Shown: positions 8,524-18,781 of the stretch, in pieces
How positions within the stretch are numbered: position 1 is the stretch's first letter
Layout of the letters: every line of letters begins with the position of its first letter
Origin: an uncultured Gammaproteobacteria bacterium
GTDB lineage: Bacteria > Pseudomonadota > Gammaproteobacteria > GCA-001735895
Assembly (NCBI GenBank): GCA_947260025.1
Contig: CAMYON010000001.1
Span: 75,410 to 139,409, forward strand
Direction of reading: 5' to 3'
DNA: 64,000 nt
The notes under the pieces: model-generated
The model's database searches: none
Told to the model about the DNA's origin: nothing
The model's input: only the letters and a program-made list of their open reading frames with translations
Translations under genes and position numbers: made by a program

Positions 8524-10443
8524 GTGAACGACGTAGTAAAGAATTTGGTATTGTGGATCGTTATCGCAGTGGTCTTACTGTCGGTATTCCACAGTTTCGG
8601 TGATCGCAGCTCCGGCGCGCAGACCCTGATATATTCGGATTTTCTGACTCAGGTGGAACAGGGTCAGGTCAGGGAAGTGACTATCGAAGGGCAGAATATC
8701 ACCGGTAAGATGATTTCCGGCACGCCGTTCTCTACCTACAGCCCGGAAACCAACAACAGCGCCCTGATCGGCGACCTCGAACGCGCCGATGTCTCTATCC
8801 TCGGCAAACCCCCTGAGCCGCCGTCGCTGCTGGGTCATATGTTTATCAGCTGGTTCCCGTTCATCGTGCTGATCGGTCTGTGGATATTCTTCATGCGCCA
8901 GATGCAGGGAGGCGGCAGTGGCCGTGGCGCCATGTCGTTCGGTAAGAGCAAGGCGCGCCTGCTCGGCGAAGACCAGATCAATATCAGTTTCAACGACGTC
9001 GCGGGCGTCGATGAAGCCAAGGAAGAAGTGGCCGAACTGGTCGAGTTTCTGCGCGATCCATCCAAGTTCCAGAAGCTGGGTGGCAAGATCCCGCGAGGCG
9101 TTTTGATGGTGGGTTCTCCCGGTACCGGTAAAACCCTGCTGGCCAAGGCTATCGCCGGCGAGGCCAAGGTGCCGTTCTTCACCATTTCGGGCTCCGATTT
9201 TGTGGAAATGTTTGTCGGTGTCGGTGCCTCGAGGGTGCGCGACATGTTCGACCAGGCTAAGAAACATTCGCCCTGCATCATCTTTATCGACGAGATCGAT
9301 GCCGTGGGCCGCCATCGCGGTGCCGGCCTCGGCGGCGGGCACGACGAGCGCGAGCAGACCCTGAACCAGTTGCTGGTCGAAATGGATGGTTTCGAAGGCA
9401 ACGAGGGCGTGATCGTCATCGCCGCGACTAACCGTCCCGACGTTCTCGATCCGGCCTTGCTGCGACCGGGCCGCTTCGACCGCCAGGTGGTGGTACCGCT
9501 GCCTGACGTGCGCGGACGATCGCATATACTCAAGGTGCACATGCGCAAGGTGCCGGCGGCCGAAAACGTCGATCCGATGGTGATCGCGCGCGGTACCCCG
9601 GGATTTTCCGGCGCGGACCTCGCCAACCTCGTCAACGAGGCGGCGCTGTTTGCCGCCCGCGCCAACAAGAAGCTGGTGACCATGTCGGAGTTCGAGCGTG
9701 CCAAAGACAAGATCATGATGGGCGCCGAGCGCAAGTCGATGATCATGAAGGAAGAGGAAAAGAAGCTCACCGCCTATCACGAAGCGGGGCACGCGATCGT
9801 CGGGCGGCTCGTACCCGAGCACGATCCGGTCTACAAGGTCAGCATAATCCCACGCGGCAGGGCACTGGGCGTAACCATGTTCCTGCCCGAGGACGATCGC
9901 TATAGTTACAGTAAGCAGCATCTCGAAAGCCAGTTGTCGAGCCTGTTCGGTGGCCGCATCGCCGAGCAGCAGATTTTTGGCGACGAAGCGGTAACCACCG
10001 GTGCTTCCAACGATATCGAGCGAGCCACCGGCATTGCGCGCAGCATGGTAACCCAGTGGGGTTTGTCGGATCGGATGGGCCCGTTGTCGTACAGCGAAGA
10101 AGAGGGCGAAGTTTTCCTCGGCAAGTCCTATGGCAAACAGAAAACCGTGTCCGACGATACCGCCCAGGCGATCGATTCCGAAATTCGCGCAATCATCGAC
10201 CGCAATTACCAGCGGGCAGTCGAAATCCTGAAGCAGAATGAAGACAAGTTGCATCTGATGGCCGATGCCTTGATGAAGTACGAAACCATCGACGCTTCCC
10301 AGATCGATTCGATCATGGAAGGCAAGGAGCCGGGACCGCCCGAAGACTGGTCCGACGATGAAACCGGACCGACGCCGACCGCGACTTCCGGCGACACCAG
10401 CGAAGGCGGTGATCCCGACCTGGATCCCGCCAAGCTGCACTAG
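8524..10443 (+). CDS. ftsH: ATP-dependent zinc metalloprotease FtsH
   Basis: 639 residues from a GTG start. Two N-terminal membrane helices (about 7-24 and 103-122) flank a periplasmic domain. The AAA module has a Walker A GSPGTGKT near 197, Walker [12 protein letters not shown] and the second region of homology [18 protein letters not shown]. The M41 zinc site HEAGH is near residue 419. The C-terminal tail is acidic and proline-rich. The enzyme degrades unassembled membrane proteins and short-lived regulators. Walker A carries Ser where most FtsH have Pro (GSPGTGKT versus GPPGTGKT), a tolerated change. Confidence 0.97.
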   Translation: MNDVVKNLVLWIVIAVVLLSVFHSFGDRSSGAQTLIYSDFLTQVEQGQVREVTIEGQNITGKMISGTPFSTYSPETNNSALIGDLERADVSILGKPPEPPSLLGHMFISWFPFIVLIGLWIFFMRQMQGGGSGRGAMSFGKSKARLLGEDQINISFNDVAGVDEAKEEVAELVEFLRDPSKFQKLGGKIPRGVLMVGSPGTGKTLLAKAIAGEAKVPFFTISGSDFVEMFVGVGASRVRDMFDQAKKHSPCIIFIDEIDAVGRHRGAGLGGGHDEREQTLNQLLVEMDGFEGNEGVIVIAATNRPDVLDPALLRPGRFDRQVVVPLPDVRGRSHILKVHMRKVPAAENVDPMVIARGTPGFSGADLANLVNEAALFAARANKKLVTMSEFERAKDKIMMGAERKSMIMKEEEKKLTAYHEAGHAIVGRLVPEHDPVYKVSIIPRGRALGVTMFLPEDDRYSYSKQHLESQLSSLFGGRIAEQQIFGDEAVTTGASNDIERATGIARSMVTQWGLSDRMGPLSYSEEEGEVFLGKSYGKQKTVSDDTAQAIDSEIRAIIDRNYQRAVEILKQNEDKLHLMADALMKYETIDASQIDSIMEGKEPGPPEDWSDDETGPTPTATSGDTSEGGDPDLDPAKLH

Positions 10444-10474
10444 CGGGTTGGTTCTGGCCTGGTCGCCATGATCG

Positions 10475-11290
10475 ATGTCACAACCGACAATATCCGCTAA
10501 CCTGAAAATCATGGGGGTCATTAACACGACCCCCGATTCTTTTTCGGATGGTGGTCAGTTCGATACCACCGATAAGGCGTTCGAACACGCCCGCTGCCTG
10601 ATATGCGATGGTGCGGACCTGCTCGATATCGGCGGCGAGTCAACGCGGCCCGGTTCGCAACCGGTGGCACTCGAAGAGGAACTGGATCGGACCATTCCGT
10701 TGATCCATGCAATCCGTGAAATATCCGATATCCCGATCTCGATAGACACCAATAAATCTGAAGTCATGCGCGCCGCGGTCGACGCCGGTGCCAGCATTAT
10801 CAATAGCGTCTGGGCGCTGCGTCTGGACGACTCGTTGGCGGTGGCCGCCGAACTGGACGTGCCGGTCTGCCTGATGCACATGCAGGGGACGCCGGCCACC
10901 ATGCAGCAGAATCCTGTCTACGAAGACGTGGTGGCCGAGGTCAAGGGCTTCCTGGCGGCTCGAATCGCGGCCGCGGTCGATGCCGGGATCGATATCGACA
11001 AGATTATCATCGATCCCGGGTTTGGGTTCGGCAAGACAATCGAGCATAATCTGTTACTGTTGAAATCGTTGGCCGAGTTTCGCGAACTGGGTGTTCGGGT
11101 ACTGGCCGGGCTATCACGCAAAAAAATGATTGGTACCATTCTGGACAAACCTGCAGATCAGCGGCTTTACGGCAGTCTTTCCCTGGCGGTCATGGCCGCA
11201 CTGCTGGGCGCGGATATCCTGCGCGTGCATGACGTTGGGCCAACTGCAGACGCCATCGCGATGGTGCGAGCGCTCGGCAAGGTGGCCTGA
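10475..11290 (+). CDS. folP: Dihydropteroate synthase
   Basis: Condenses p-aminobenzoate with dihydropterin pyrophosphate in folate synthesis, and is the sulfonamide target. The 271-residue TIM barrel shows the first signature [15 protein letters not shown], then [10 protein letters not shown], the pterin-site Asp in SIDTNKSEV, and [14 protein letters not shown]. It lies 31 bp after ftsH, and its TGA overlaps the glmM ATG by one base. The ftsH-folP-glmM order is standard for gammaproteobacteria. Confidence 0.97.
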   Translation: MSQPTISANLKIMGVINTTPDSFSDGGQFDTTDKAFEHARCLICDGADLLDIGGESTRPGSQPVALEEELDRTIPLIHAIREISDIPISIDTNKSEVMRAAVDAGASIINSVWALRLDDSLAVAAELDVPVCLMHMQGTPATMQQNPVYEDVVAEVKGFLAARIAAAVDAGIDIDKIIIDPGFGFGKTIEHNLLLLKSLAEFRELGVRVLAGLSRKKMIGTILDKPADQRLYGSLSLAVMAALLGADILRVHDVGPTADAIAMVRALGKVA

Positions 11291-12630
11291 TGAGTCGCAA
11301 ATACTTCGGCACCGATGGCATTCGCGGCCGCGTTGGCCAGGCTCCGATGACGGTCGATTTCGTCATGAAGCTCGGCTGGGCCGCGGGCAAGGTGCTTTCG
11401 CAGGGTGGACGTGGCCAGATCGTTATCGGCAAGGATACGCGGGTCTCGGGTTATATGTTCGAATCCGCGCTCGAGGCCGGGCTTGCGGCGGCGGGGCTCG
11501 ACGTGTTGCTGCTCGGACCCATGCCGACGCCCGCCATTGCCTATATTACCCAGGCGCAGCGCGCCAGCGCCGGTATCGTCATCAGCGCCTCGCACAATCC
11601 GTATCACGACGATGGCGTCAAATTTTTCAGCGGCGACGGTTTCAAGCTGCCGGATGCAACCGAGGAAGCGATCGAGGCGATGCTCGAGCAGCCACTGAAA
11701 ATGGTCGAACCGGAATTGATCGGGAAGGCCAGCCGCATGGAGGACGCCAAGGGGCGCTATATCGAGTTTTGTAAAAGCTCGATTGCGTTTCAAACATCGT
11801 TGCGCGGCATGAAGCTGGTGGTCGATTGCGCCAACGGCGCCACTTACCATATCGCGCCAGCCGTATTCCGCGAGTTGGGTGCGGAAGTCATCGAGGTTGG
11901 TACCAGTCCTAACGGCATGAATATTAATGACGGGGTAGGGGCTTTGCACCCGCAGAGCATGCGCGCTCAGGTCCTGGAGAACCAGGCCGACCTCGGTATT
12001 GCCTTCGACGGCGACGGCGATCGCGTGATGATGATGGATGCGCGCGGAAACGTTAAGGATGGCGATCAGCTGCTTTACATCATCGCCAGGAGCAAGCTCA
12101 TGAACGGCGAATTGAAAGGCGGCGTGGTCGGTACGCTGATGACCAATCTGGGCTTCGAACATGCCCTGCAGGCACAGCAGATTCCTTTTCAACGCGCCGC
12201 GGTCGGGGACCGCTACGTGATGGAAAAACTGGTCGATAACGGCTGGTTCCTGGGTGGTGAATCGTCGGGCCATATCATCTGTCTCGACAAGACCACGACC
12301 GGCGACGGCATTATCGCGTCGTTACAGGTGCTGGACTGGCTGGTTAACCAGCAGCAGACGCTGACCGAGGCCTGCAGCGATGTAGAAATCTATCCCCAGA
12401 CCATGATTAACGTGCCGCTAAACCGGACGCTGGAACTGGACACCGACCCTCGCATTCAGGACGCGCTCAAATCGGCCGAGGCTGAACTCGCGGAATCGGG
12501 ACGGGTACTGTTGCGCGCCTCCGGGACCGAGCCCCTGATCCGGATCATGGTAGAAGGACAGGATGCGAACCAGGTCGAAAAAATCGCGTCTAAACTGGCG
12601 CAATCCGTCGAGCAGGCCGCCGCCGGCTAG
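11290..12630 (+). CDS. glmM: Phosphoglucosamine mutase
   Basis: Converts glucosamine-6-phosphate to glucosamine-1-phosphate for peptidoglycan and LPS. 446 residues. Ser101 in [12 protein letters not shown] is the phosphorylated active-site serine. The metal-binding loop is [11 protein letters not shown], the sugar-binding motif is GGESSGHI, and the C-terminal phosphate-binding loop is [15 protein letters not shown]. The start codon is coupled to folP. Confidence 0.97.
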   Translation: MSRKYFGTDGIRGRVGQAPMTVDFVMKLGWAAGKVLSQGGRGQIVIGKDTRVSGYMFESALEAGLAAAGLDVLLLGPMPTPAIAYITQAQRASAGIVISASHNPYHDDGVKFFSGDGFKLPDATEEAIEAMLEQPLKMVEPELIGKASRMEDAKGRYIEFCKSSIAFQTSLRGMKLVVDCANGATYHIAPAVFRELGAEVIEVGTSPNGMNINDGVGALHPQSMRAQVLENQADLGIAFDGDGDRVMMMDARGNVKDGDQLLYIIARSKLMNGELKGGVVGTLMTNLGFEHALQAQQIPFQRAAVGDRYVMEKLVDNGWFLGGESSGHIICLDKTTTGDGIIASLQVLDWLVNQQQTLTEACSDVEIYPQTMINVPLNRTLELDTDPRIQDALKSAEAELAESGRVLLRASGTEPLIRIMVEGQDANQVEKIASKLAQSVEQAAAG

Positions 12631-12727
12631 CCGTGCGGCTAAAATGTGGCCAAATCGGCAATTCCGCATTGATTTCTTGAGCCGAGGTGAGTAACCTTTG
12701 GCGCCTTTTTAGCGAGCGGTAACTAAT

Positions 12728-13471
12728 ATGCGTGCTGGCCTGATAGCGGGCAACTGGAAGATGAATGGTAGCCTGCAATCCGTCACGGAACTGGTTGAGG
12801 GTATCAAGGCCGGAGATGCCGGCAAGGCAGAACTTGCGGTTTGTCCTCCGGCGGTGTTCCTGATGAAGGTTGGCGGCATGCTGGCGGATACCGACATCGC
12901 GCTCGGAGCGCAAAACGTCTGTAACCGCGATGCGGGAGCTTTTACCGGGGAAATTTCGGCGGCCATGCTGAAGGAAAGCGGTTGTCGCTATGCGATAGTC
13001 GGCCACTCGGAACGACGGTCACTTTACCTGGAATCCGATCAACTGGTAGCGGCCAGATTCGAGATGGCGGTCAAGAACGGTCTGGCGCCGATTTTATGTG
13101 TCGGTGAAACCCTGTACGAACATGAACAGGGCGTTACCGAGGCGGTGGTTGCAAAGCAAATCGATGCGGTGCTTGATGCCACCGGTATCGCTGGATTTGC
13201 GCAAGCGGTTATCGCCTATGAACCTGTATGGGCGATCGGCACGGGCCTGGTAGCCTCTCCTGAAAAGGCCCAGGCGGTACATGCATTTATTCGCGGCAAG
13301 CTCGCCGCGAGCGATAGCGGGATCGCGCAGCAGGTTCGGATTTTATACGGCGGTAGCATGAATGCTTCGAACGCGGCCGATTTGTTGTCGCAGGCAGATA
13401 TCGACGGCGGCCTGATCGGTGGGGCCTCGTTGAAGGCCGACGATTTTCTGGCTATTGCACAATCGGTATAG
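12728..13471 (+). CDS. tpiA: Triosephosphate isomerase
   Basis: Glycolytic and gluconeogenic enzyme, 247 residues. Substrate Lys lies in GNWKMNG, the electrophilic His in AIVGHSERR, the catalytic Glu in AYEPVWAIGTG, and loop 7 is YGGSM. A 97-bp gap separates it from glmM, so it may have its own promoter, but I found none that is convincing. secG follows 8 bp downstream. Confidence 0.97.
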   Translation: MRAGLIAGNWKMNGSLQSVTELVEGIKAGDAGKAELAVCPPAVFLMKVGGMLADTDIALGAQNVCNRDAGAFTGEISAAMLKESGCRYAIVGHSERRSLYLESDQLVAARFEMAVKNGLAPILCVGETLYEHEQGVTEAVVAKQIDAVLDATGIAGFAQAVIAYEPVWAIGTGLVASPEKAQAVHAFIRGKLAASDSGIAQQVRILYGGSMNASNAADLLSQADIDGGLIGGASLKADDFLAIAQSV

Positions 13472-13479
13472 GAATATAT

Positions 13480-13872
13480 ATGGAAAACATAAACAGTATT
13501 TTATTGGTAGTGCAGGTCCTGTTGTCGATCTCGTTGATCGTGCTGATCCTGATGCAACACGGCAAGGGCGCCGACGCCGGTGCGGCCTTCGGCAGCGGTG
13601 CCTCGGCGACCGTTTTCGGTGCGCGCGGATCGGGAAATTTTCTCAGTCGAGCGACCACGATGATCGCAATATTGTTTTTTATAGTTTGTCTGTCGCTGGC
13701 CTATATATCGAGTAATCGCGTGGCCCCGGACGGCGTAACCGGCAGCGTTACCGCGCAGGAACTCGAACCGGCGCCGGCCCTGCAGGAAGGTGCCATGCAG
13801 GAAGGCGATATGCCGCCTGCCGATAACGCGGGGGAGACCGCGGCAGACTCAGATTTACCCCCGGCCGAGTAA
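13480..13872 (+). CDS. secG: Preprotein translocase subunit SecG
   Basis: 130 residues. Two membrane helices (about 4-22 and 52-71) flank the conserved cytoplasmic loop QHGKGADAGAAFGSGASATVFGARGSGNFLS. The C-terminal tail of about 50 residues is rich in Ala, Pro, Glu and Asp, is probably disordered, and is longer than in E. coli. It assists SecYE in protein export. The tpiA-secG-tRNA-Leu order is conserved in many gammaproteobacteria. Confidence 0.95.
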   Translation: MENINSILLVVQVLLSISLIVLILMQHGKGADAGAAFGSGASATVFGARGSGNFLSRATTMIAILFFIVCLSLAYISSNRVAPDGVTGSVTAQELEPAPALQEGAMQEGDMPPADNAGETAADSDLPPAE

Positions 13873-13882
13873 CCGGGGATTT

Positions 13883-13967
13883 GCCGATGTGGTGGAATTG
13901 GTAGACACGCTATCTTGAGGGGGTAGTGGCGAAAGCTGTGCCGGTTCGAGTCCGGCCATCGGCACCA
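13883..13967 (+). tRNA. tRNA-Leu (anticodon GAG)
   Basis: 85 nt. The acceptor stem GCCGATG/CATCGGC (13883-13889 with 13957-13963) is perfect, the discriminator is A, and CCA is encoded (13965-13967). The anticodon loop TTGAGGG puts GAG at 13917-13919. A long variable arm marks it as class II. The T-loop TTCGAGT is present. Confidence 0.97.
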
Positions 13968-13975
13968 TATTAAAG

Positions 13976-13998
13976 GACCCGGGTAATCCCGGGTCTTT
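13976..13998 (+). terminator. Rho-independent terminator after tRNA-Leu
   Basis: A perfect 8-bp GC-rich stem, GACCCGGG (13976-13983) with CCCGGGTC (13988-13995), closes a TAAT loop and is followed by TTT. An A run before it extends the pairing. It would end the tpiA-secG-tRNA-Leu transcript and separates it from the nuo promoter 90 bp downstream. Confidence 0.75.
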
Positions 13999-14088
13999 GC
14001 TGTCGGCCCCGGTACAATCCGGGCGCTGCAGGCTGACACCAGGATTATGCGATGCCTGCTATTGAATGCGCTCCGGGTTGGGGATTTC

Positions 14089-14117
14089 TTGACACTAAAT
14101 AGGTGCCACAATAGACT
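14089..14117 (+). promoter_or_regulatory. Sigma70-type promoter of the nuo operon
   Basis: The -35 box TTGACA (14089-14094) is a perfect consensus. After exactly 17 bp comes TAGACT (14112-14117), which matches four of six positions. It lies 49 bp before the nuoA ATG and after the tRNA-Leu terminator, where the operon needs a promoter. Confidence 0.65.
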
Positions 14118-14165
14118 GGCGCCTCGCATCAATAGCGCAGGTTTTCCGGGGAAAGTACTCGATCC

Positions 14166-14522
14166 ATGTTAGGTAATTATCTACCGATTCTGATTTTTAT
14201 GTGCATCACCCTCGTTATGGGTTCGGTCTTCATAATACTGGGTAAACTTCTCGGTCCGTCACGACCCGATGCAGAGAAAAACTCTCCCTACGAATGCGGT
14301 TTCGAGGCATTCGAAGACAGCCGCATGAAATTCGATGTGCGCTACTACCTGGTCGCCATTCTGTTCATCATCTTCGACCTTGAAATAGCCTTCCTGTTTC
14401 CCTGGGCTATCGTGCTAGACGAGATAGGTACCTTTGGCCTGGTGGCGATGGCGGTTTTTCTCGCCGTGCTGGTCATCGGTTTCATCTTCGAATGGAAAAA
14501 AGGGGCGCTCGAATGGGAATAG
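14166..14522 (+). CDS. nuoA: NADH-quinone oxidoreductase subunit A
   Basis: 118-residue membrane subunit of complex I with three helices. The conserved loop [44 protein letters not shown] is diagnostic. It is the first gene of the 14-gene nuo operon. Its end overlaps the start of nuoB by 10 bp. Confidence 0.97.
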   Translation: MLGNYLPILIFMCITLVMGSVFIILGKLLGPSRPDAEKNSPYECGFEAFEDSRMKFDVRYYLVAILFIIFDLEIAFLFPWAIVLDEIGTFGLVAMAVFLAVLVIGFIFEWKKGALEWE

Positions 14523-14989
14523 AAGGGGTATTCGAGCAGGGTATTGTCACTACCACGGCCGACAAGCTAATCAACTGGGCGCGTACCGGGTCCATGTGGC
14601 CGATGACTTTCGGACTCGCCTGTTGCGCAGTCGAGATGATGCAGGCAGGTGCGGCGCGCTATGACCTCGATCGCTTCGGTATTATATTTCGCCCGAGCCC
14701 GCGCCAGTCAGACGTAATGATCGTGGCCGGCACGCTGGTTAACAAGATGGCGCCCGCCCTGCGCAAGGTTTACGATCAGATGGCCGAGCCGCGCTGGGTG
14801 ATTTCGATGGGATCCTGCGCCAACGGCGGCGGATACTATCATTACTCTTATTCGGTGGTGCGCGGCTGCGATCGCGTAGTGCCGGTCGACGTCTACGTGC
14901 CGGGCTGTCCGCCCACGGCGGAGGCGCTGCTCTACGGTATTTTGCAATTGCAAAATAAGATTAAACGCACCAACACCATTGCCCGCTAA
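14513..14989 (+). CDS. nuoB: NADH-quinone oxidoreductase subunit B
   Basis: 158 residues, carrying the terminal [4Fe-4S] cluster N2. The ligands are visible: the tandem cysteines in [10 protein letters not shown], one in [23 protein letters not shown], and one in [13 protein letters not shown] chose the ATG at 14513 ([15 protein letters not shown]) over an upstream in-frame codon at 14492, because the extra seven residues are not family-like. Confidence 0.97.
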   Translation: MGIEGVFEQGIVTTTADKLINWARTGSMWPMTFGLACCAVEMMQAGAARYDLDRFGIIFRPSPRQSDVMIVAGTLVNKMAPALRKVYDQMAEPRWVISMGSCANGGGYYHYSYSVVRGCDRVVPVDVYVPGCPPTAEALLYGILQLQNKIKRTNTIAR

Positions 14990-14990
14990 G

Positions 14991-15728
14991 ATGTCGAACT
15001 CCAAACAGCAACTGGCAGAGGCATTGCGCGCGGCGCTGGGCGAAAATATCGAATCAGTCGAAGTCGCGTACAACGAAGTGACTCTGGAAGTGAGCGCCGA
15101 GCAGCTGCTCGAAGTCGCCGCCCGCTTGCGCGATGACGCGCAGTTCCAGTTCCAGCAGCTGGTCGACCTCTGCGGTGTCGATTACTCGCAGTTCGGCCGC
15201 GATGAATGGCTAACCGAAGAGGCTAGCCGTGGCGGTTTCAGTCGTGGCGTCGAGGACAACGTCAGTAGCGGGCGACTGCAGTTTGGCGACGAGCTGGATT
15301 CGCTCGCGGTTCCGGGAAAACGCTTCGCCGCGGTGTATCACTTACTGTCATACGCAAACAATCAGCGCCTGCGGGTACGCGTGTTTGCCGCCGATGACGA
15401 CTTTCCGGTAATACCGACCGTGACCGGCATCTGGAGATCGGCCGACTGGTATGAACGCGAGGCTTTCGACCTGTTCGGCATACTGTTCAGCGATCATCCC
15501 GATCTGCGACGCATCCTGACCGACTATGGTTTTGTGGGGCATCCTTTCCGCAAGGACTTTCCGCTGGTCGGTCACGTCGAGATGCGCTACGACCCGGAAC
15601 GCGAGCGCGTAGTTTACGAACCGGTCTCGATAGAGCCCCGGGTGCTGGTGCCGCGTGTGAAGCGCACCGATAACCGCTACCTTATCGATGAGCCGGATAC
15701 GCCGGACGAGGCAGCGAGCGATGCCTGA
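14991..15728 (+). CDS. nuoC: NADH-quinone oxidoreductase subunit C (30 kDa)
   Basis: 245 residues with the 30-kDa signature [40 protein letters not shown]. It is a separate protein, not fused to NuoD as in E. coli. An insert at about residues 68-100 ([16 protein letters not shown]...) is typical of the unfused beta/gammaproteobacterial form. The ATG lies one base after the nuoB stop. The last 8 bp overlap nuoD. Confidence 0.96.
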   Translation: MSNSKQQLAEALRAALGENIESVEVAYNEVTLEVSAEQLLEVAARLRDDAQFQFQQLVDLCGVDYSQFGRDEWLTEEASRGGFSRGVEDNVSSGRLQFGDELDSLAVPGKRFAAVYHLLSYANNQRLRVRVFAADDDFPVIPTVTGIWRSADWYEREAFDLFGILFSDHPDLRRILTDYGFVGHPFRKDFPLVGHVEMRYDPERERVVYEPVSIEPRVLVPRVKRTDNRYLIDEPDTPDEAASDA

Positions 15729-16974
15729 GATTAAAAACTACACGCTTAACTTCGGACCGCAGCACCCGGCGGCGCACGGCGTACTGCGTCTGGTGCTTGA
15801 AATGGACGGCGAAGTAATCGAACGCGCCGATCCGCATATCGGGTTACTGCATCGCGGTACCGAAAAACTCGCCGAGACCAAGCCCTATAACCAGACCATC
15901 GGCTACATGGATCGCCTCGATTACGTTTCGATGATGTGTAACGAGCATGGTTACGTGATGGCCATCGAAAAGCTGCTCGGTATCGAGATCCCGCTGCGAG
16001 CGCAGTATATCCGCGTCATGTTCGACGAAATTACCCGCATCATGAACCACTTGATGTGGATCGGTACTCACGCGCTCGACGTCGGCGCAATGACGATGTT
16101 TTTATACGCGTTTCGAGAACGCGAAGACTTGATGGATATGTACGAGGCGGTCTCGGGCGCGCGCATGCATGCGACCTATTACCGACCCGGCGGTGTGGCG
16201 CGTGACCTCCCCGACAGGATGCCGCAGTATCTCGAAAGCCGCTGGCGCAGCAAGAAAGACGCCGATCGCCTGAACGAAAATCGTCAGGGCAGTCTGCTCG
16301 ATTTCGTGGAAGACTTTACGCGCCGCTTTCCCGGTTACGTCGACGAGTACGAAACCCTGTTGACCGACAACCGTATCTGGAAACAGCGCACGGTCGGTAT
16401 CGGCGTGGTATCCGAGGAACGCGCCTATCAACTCGGATTCACCGGTCCGATGTTGCGTGGTTCCGGCGTGGAGTGGGATATTCGCAAGAAACAGCCCTAC
16501 GAGGTTTATGACCGGATGGATTTCGATATCCCGGTCGGCACCAATGGCGATTGTTACGACCGATACCTGGTGCGGATGGAAGAGATGCGTCAGTCGAACG
16601 GCATTATCAGGCAATGTATCGACTGGCTGCGCGCCAATCCCGGGCTGGTGCTAACCGACAATCACAAGGTCGCGCCGCCGCGGCGGGAAGAACTCAAGGC
16701 CGACATGGAAGGCCTGATCCATCATTTCAAACTGTTTACCGAAGGCTATACGCTGCCCGAGGGCGAGGTTTATACCAGCATCGAACACCCCAAGGGGGAG
16801 TTCGGCGTCTACCTGATTTCGGACGGCGCCAATAAGCCTTATCGCGTCAAGGTGCGCGCACCCGGGTTCGCTCACCTGTCGAGCATGAACGAAATGGCCC
16901 AGGGCCACATGCTGGCCGACGTGGTTGCGATCATCGGCACCCAGGACATCGTGTTTGGAGAGATCGACAGGTAA
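15721..16974 (+). CDS. nuoD: NADH-quinone oxidoreductase subunit D (49 kDa)
   Basis: 417 residues from the ATG at 15721 ([20 protein letters not shown]). Peripheral-arm subunit related to the NiFe-hydrogenase large subunit, forming the quinone site with Nuo[14 protein letters not shown] and [12 protein letters not shown] carry the quinone-pocket residues. The C-terminus [12 protein letters not shown] is canonical. Its stop overlaps the nuoE start by one base (TAATG). Confidence 0.97.
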   Translation: MPEIKNYTLNFGPQHPAAHGVLRLVLEMDGEVIERADPHIGLLHRGTEKLAETKPYNQTIGYMDRLDYVSMMCNEHGYVMAIEKLLGIEIPLRAQYIRVMFDEITRIMNHLMWIGTHALDVGAMTMFLYAFREREDLMDMYEAVSGARMHATYYRPGGVARDLPDRMPQYLESRWRSKKDADRLNENRQGSLLDFVEDFTRRFPGYVDEYETLLTDNRIWKQRTVGIGVVSEERAYQLGFTGPMLRGSGVEWDIRKKQPYEVYDRMDFDIPVGTNGDCYDRYLVRMEEMRQSNGIIRQCIDWLRANPGLVLTDNHKVAPPRREELKADMEGLIHHFKLFTEGYTLPEGEVYTSIEHPKGEFGVYLISDGANKPYRVKVRAPGFAHLSSMNEMAQGHMLADVVAIIGTQDIVFGEIDR

Positions 16975-17480
16975 TGGCTATCGAAACCGTATCAAAAATC
17001 GATCTGCTGAGCGATCATACCCGCGCGGAAATAGACCACTGGGTGGCGCGCTTTCCGCCGGAGCACAAGCGCTCGGCCGTGCTGCAGTCGCTTTACGCGG
17101 CACAGCATCAAAACCAGGGTTTCCTGACTCCTGACCTGATGGATGCGGTCGCCGAGTACCTGGAGCTACCCGCGATCCACGTGTACGAGGTAGCGTCATT
17201 TTATTCGATATTCGAAACCAAACCGGTGGCGCGACACAATGTCGCCATTTGCACCAACATATCCTGCATGCTGATGGGGTCCCAGGGCATTGTCGATCAT
17301 GTCGAAAACAAGCTTGGCATCAAGATTGGCGAGAGCACCGAAGATGGACGGATTTACCTCAAGTGCGAGGAAGAGTGCCTGGCCGCCTGTACTGGCGGGC
17401 CGATGATGCAGGTTAATCACGTTTACCATGTAAACCTGACCCCGGAAAAGGTCGATGAAATTCTGGATGCGCTGGAGTAG
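16974..17480 (+). CDS. nuoE: NADH-quinone oxidoreductase subunit E (24 kDa)
   Basis: 168 residues with a thioredoxin-like [2Fe-2S] fold holding cluster N1a. Four cysteine ligands are seen as CTNISC and, 35 residues on, the CLAAC segment before TGGPMMQVN. It forms the NADH dehydrogenase module with NuoF and NuoG. nuoF follows after 2 bp. Confidence 0.96.
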   Translation: MAIETVSKIDLLSDHTRAEIDHWVARFPPEHKRSAVLQSLYAAQHQNQGFLTPDLMDAVAEYLELPAIHVYEVASFYSIFETKPVARHNVAICTNISCMLMGSQGIVDHVENKLGIKIGESTEDGRIYLKCEEECLAACTGGPMMQVNHVYHVNLTPEKVDEILDALE

Positions 17481-17482
17481 AG

Positions 17483-18763
17483 ATGGCTAACGAAGTTTGT
17501 TACGCAACCCTGCAGTACGACCAACCATGGTCGATGGAAACCTATCTCAAGGTCGGCGGCTACGAGGCGCTTAAAAAGATACTGCAGGACGGTATGACAG
17601 CAGAGGCCGTGATCGAGGAAGTCAAGGCTTCGGGCCTGCGCGGGCGCGGAGGCGCGGGGTTTCCGACTGGTCTCAAGTGGAGCTTCATGCCGCGCAACGC
17701 GCCCGGGCAAAAATACGTGGTCTGCAATTCGGACGAATCCGAACCCGGCACCTGCAAGGACCGCGACATACTGCGTTTCAACCCTCACGCGCTGGTCGAG
17801 GGTATGGCTATCTGCGGCTACGCCATTGGCGCTACCGTCGGCTACAACTACATGCGTGGCGAATTCATGGACGAGCCGGCACAGCGTTTCGAAACCGCGG
17901 TCAAGGAAGCCTACGCGGCAGGCTACCTCGGCAAGAATATCCTGGGCAGCGGCGTCGATTTCGATCTGTACCCGGCGCTGGGCGCCGGCGCCTATATTTG
18001 CGGTGAGGAAACCGCGCTGCTCGAATCGCTCGAAGGCAAGAAGGGGCAGCCCCGCTACAAGCCGCCGTTCCCGGCAAACTTCGGGCTTTATGGCAAGCCA
18101 ACCACGATTAACAACACCGAGTCCCTGGCCTCGACGCCGTCGATTATTCGCAACGGCGCGCTATGGTTTGCCGAGCTCGGTATTCCCAACAATGGGGGCG
18201 TAAAATGCTTTTCGGTGTCAGGGCATTTGAACAAGCCGGGCAATTTCGAAATTTCAATGGGTACGCCGTTTAAGGACCTGCTGGAGATGGCTGGCGGCGT
18301 GCGCGACGGGCATCGCCTTAAAGCGGTGATTCCCGGCGGATCCTCGGTGCCGGTGCTGCCGGGCGAGATCATGATGGAATGCACGATGGATTACGATTCG
18401 ATCTCCAAGGCGGGATCGATGCTGGGCTCGGGCGCGGTCATCGTTATGGATGAAACTACCGACATGGTGCTCGCGCTGCAGCGTATCTCGCGTTTCTACT
18501 ATTCCGAGTCCTGCGGCCAGTGCACGCCCTGCCGCGAGGGTACCGGCTGGCTTTACCGCATGCTGACGCGTATCGTCGACGGCAAGGGCCGGCCCGAAGA
18601 CATACAGCTGCTGGAAGAGGTATCGCACAAGATCGAAGGCCGGACTATTTGCGCCCTCGGCGATGCCGCGGCGATGCCAGTGTGGAGTTTCATCAAGCAC
18701 TTCCGGCATGAATTCGAATACTACGTCGAGCACAAGCGCTCGATTGTCGATAACGCGGCCTGA
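17483..18763 (+). CDS. nuoF: NADH-quinone oxidoreductase subunit F (51 kDa, NADH/FMN site)
   Basis: 426 residues. The NADH site [17 protein letters not shown], the FMN site [19 protein letters not shown] and the N3 [4Fe-4S] ligands [12 protein letters not shown] plus a downstream Cys in [10 protein letters not shown] are all present. This is the point of electron entry from NADH. It lies between nuoE (2 bp) and nuoG (18 bp). Confidence 0.97.
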   Translation: MANEVCYATLQYDQPWSMETYLKVGGYEALKKILQDGMTAEAVIEEVKASGLRGRGGAGFPTGLKWSFMPRNAPGQKYVVCNSDESEPGTCKDRDILRFNPHALVEGMAICGYAIGATVGYNYMRGEFMDEPAQRFETAVKEAYAAGYLGKNILGSGVDFDLYPALGAGAYICGEETALLESLEGKKGQPRYKPPFPANFGLYGKPTTINNTESLASTPSIIRNGALWFAELGIPNNGGVKCFSVSGHLNKPGNFEISMGTPFKDLLEMAGGVRDGHRLKAVIPGGSSVPVLPGEIMMECTMDYDSISKAGSMLGSGAVIVMDETTDMVLALQRISRFYYSESCGQCTPCREGTGWLYRMLTRIVDGKGRPEDIQLLEEVSHKIEGRTICALGDAAAMPVWSFIKHFRHEFEYYVEHKRSIVDNAA

Positions 18764-18781
18764 TCGGATCAACCAACTGCA

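Noticed and set aside
8575-10527. 650-codon open frame on the minus strand opposite ftsH
   Set aside because: It is a shadow of ftsH codon bias. The translation has no recognisable domain and is rich in His, Arg and Gln as expected for an antisense frame.
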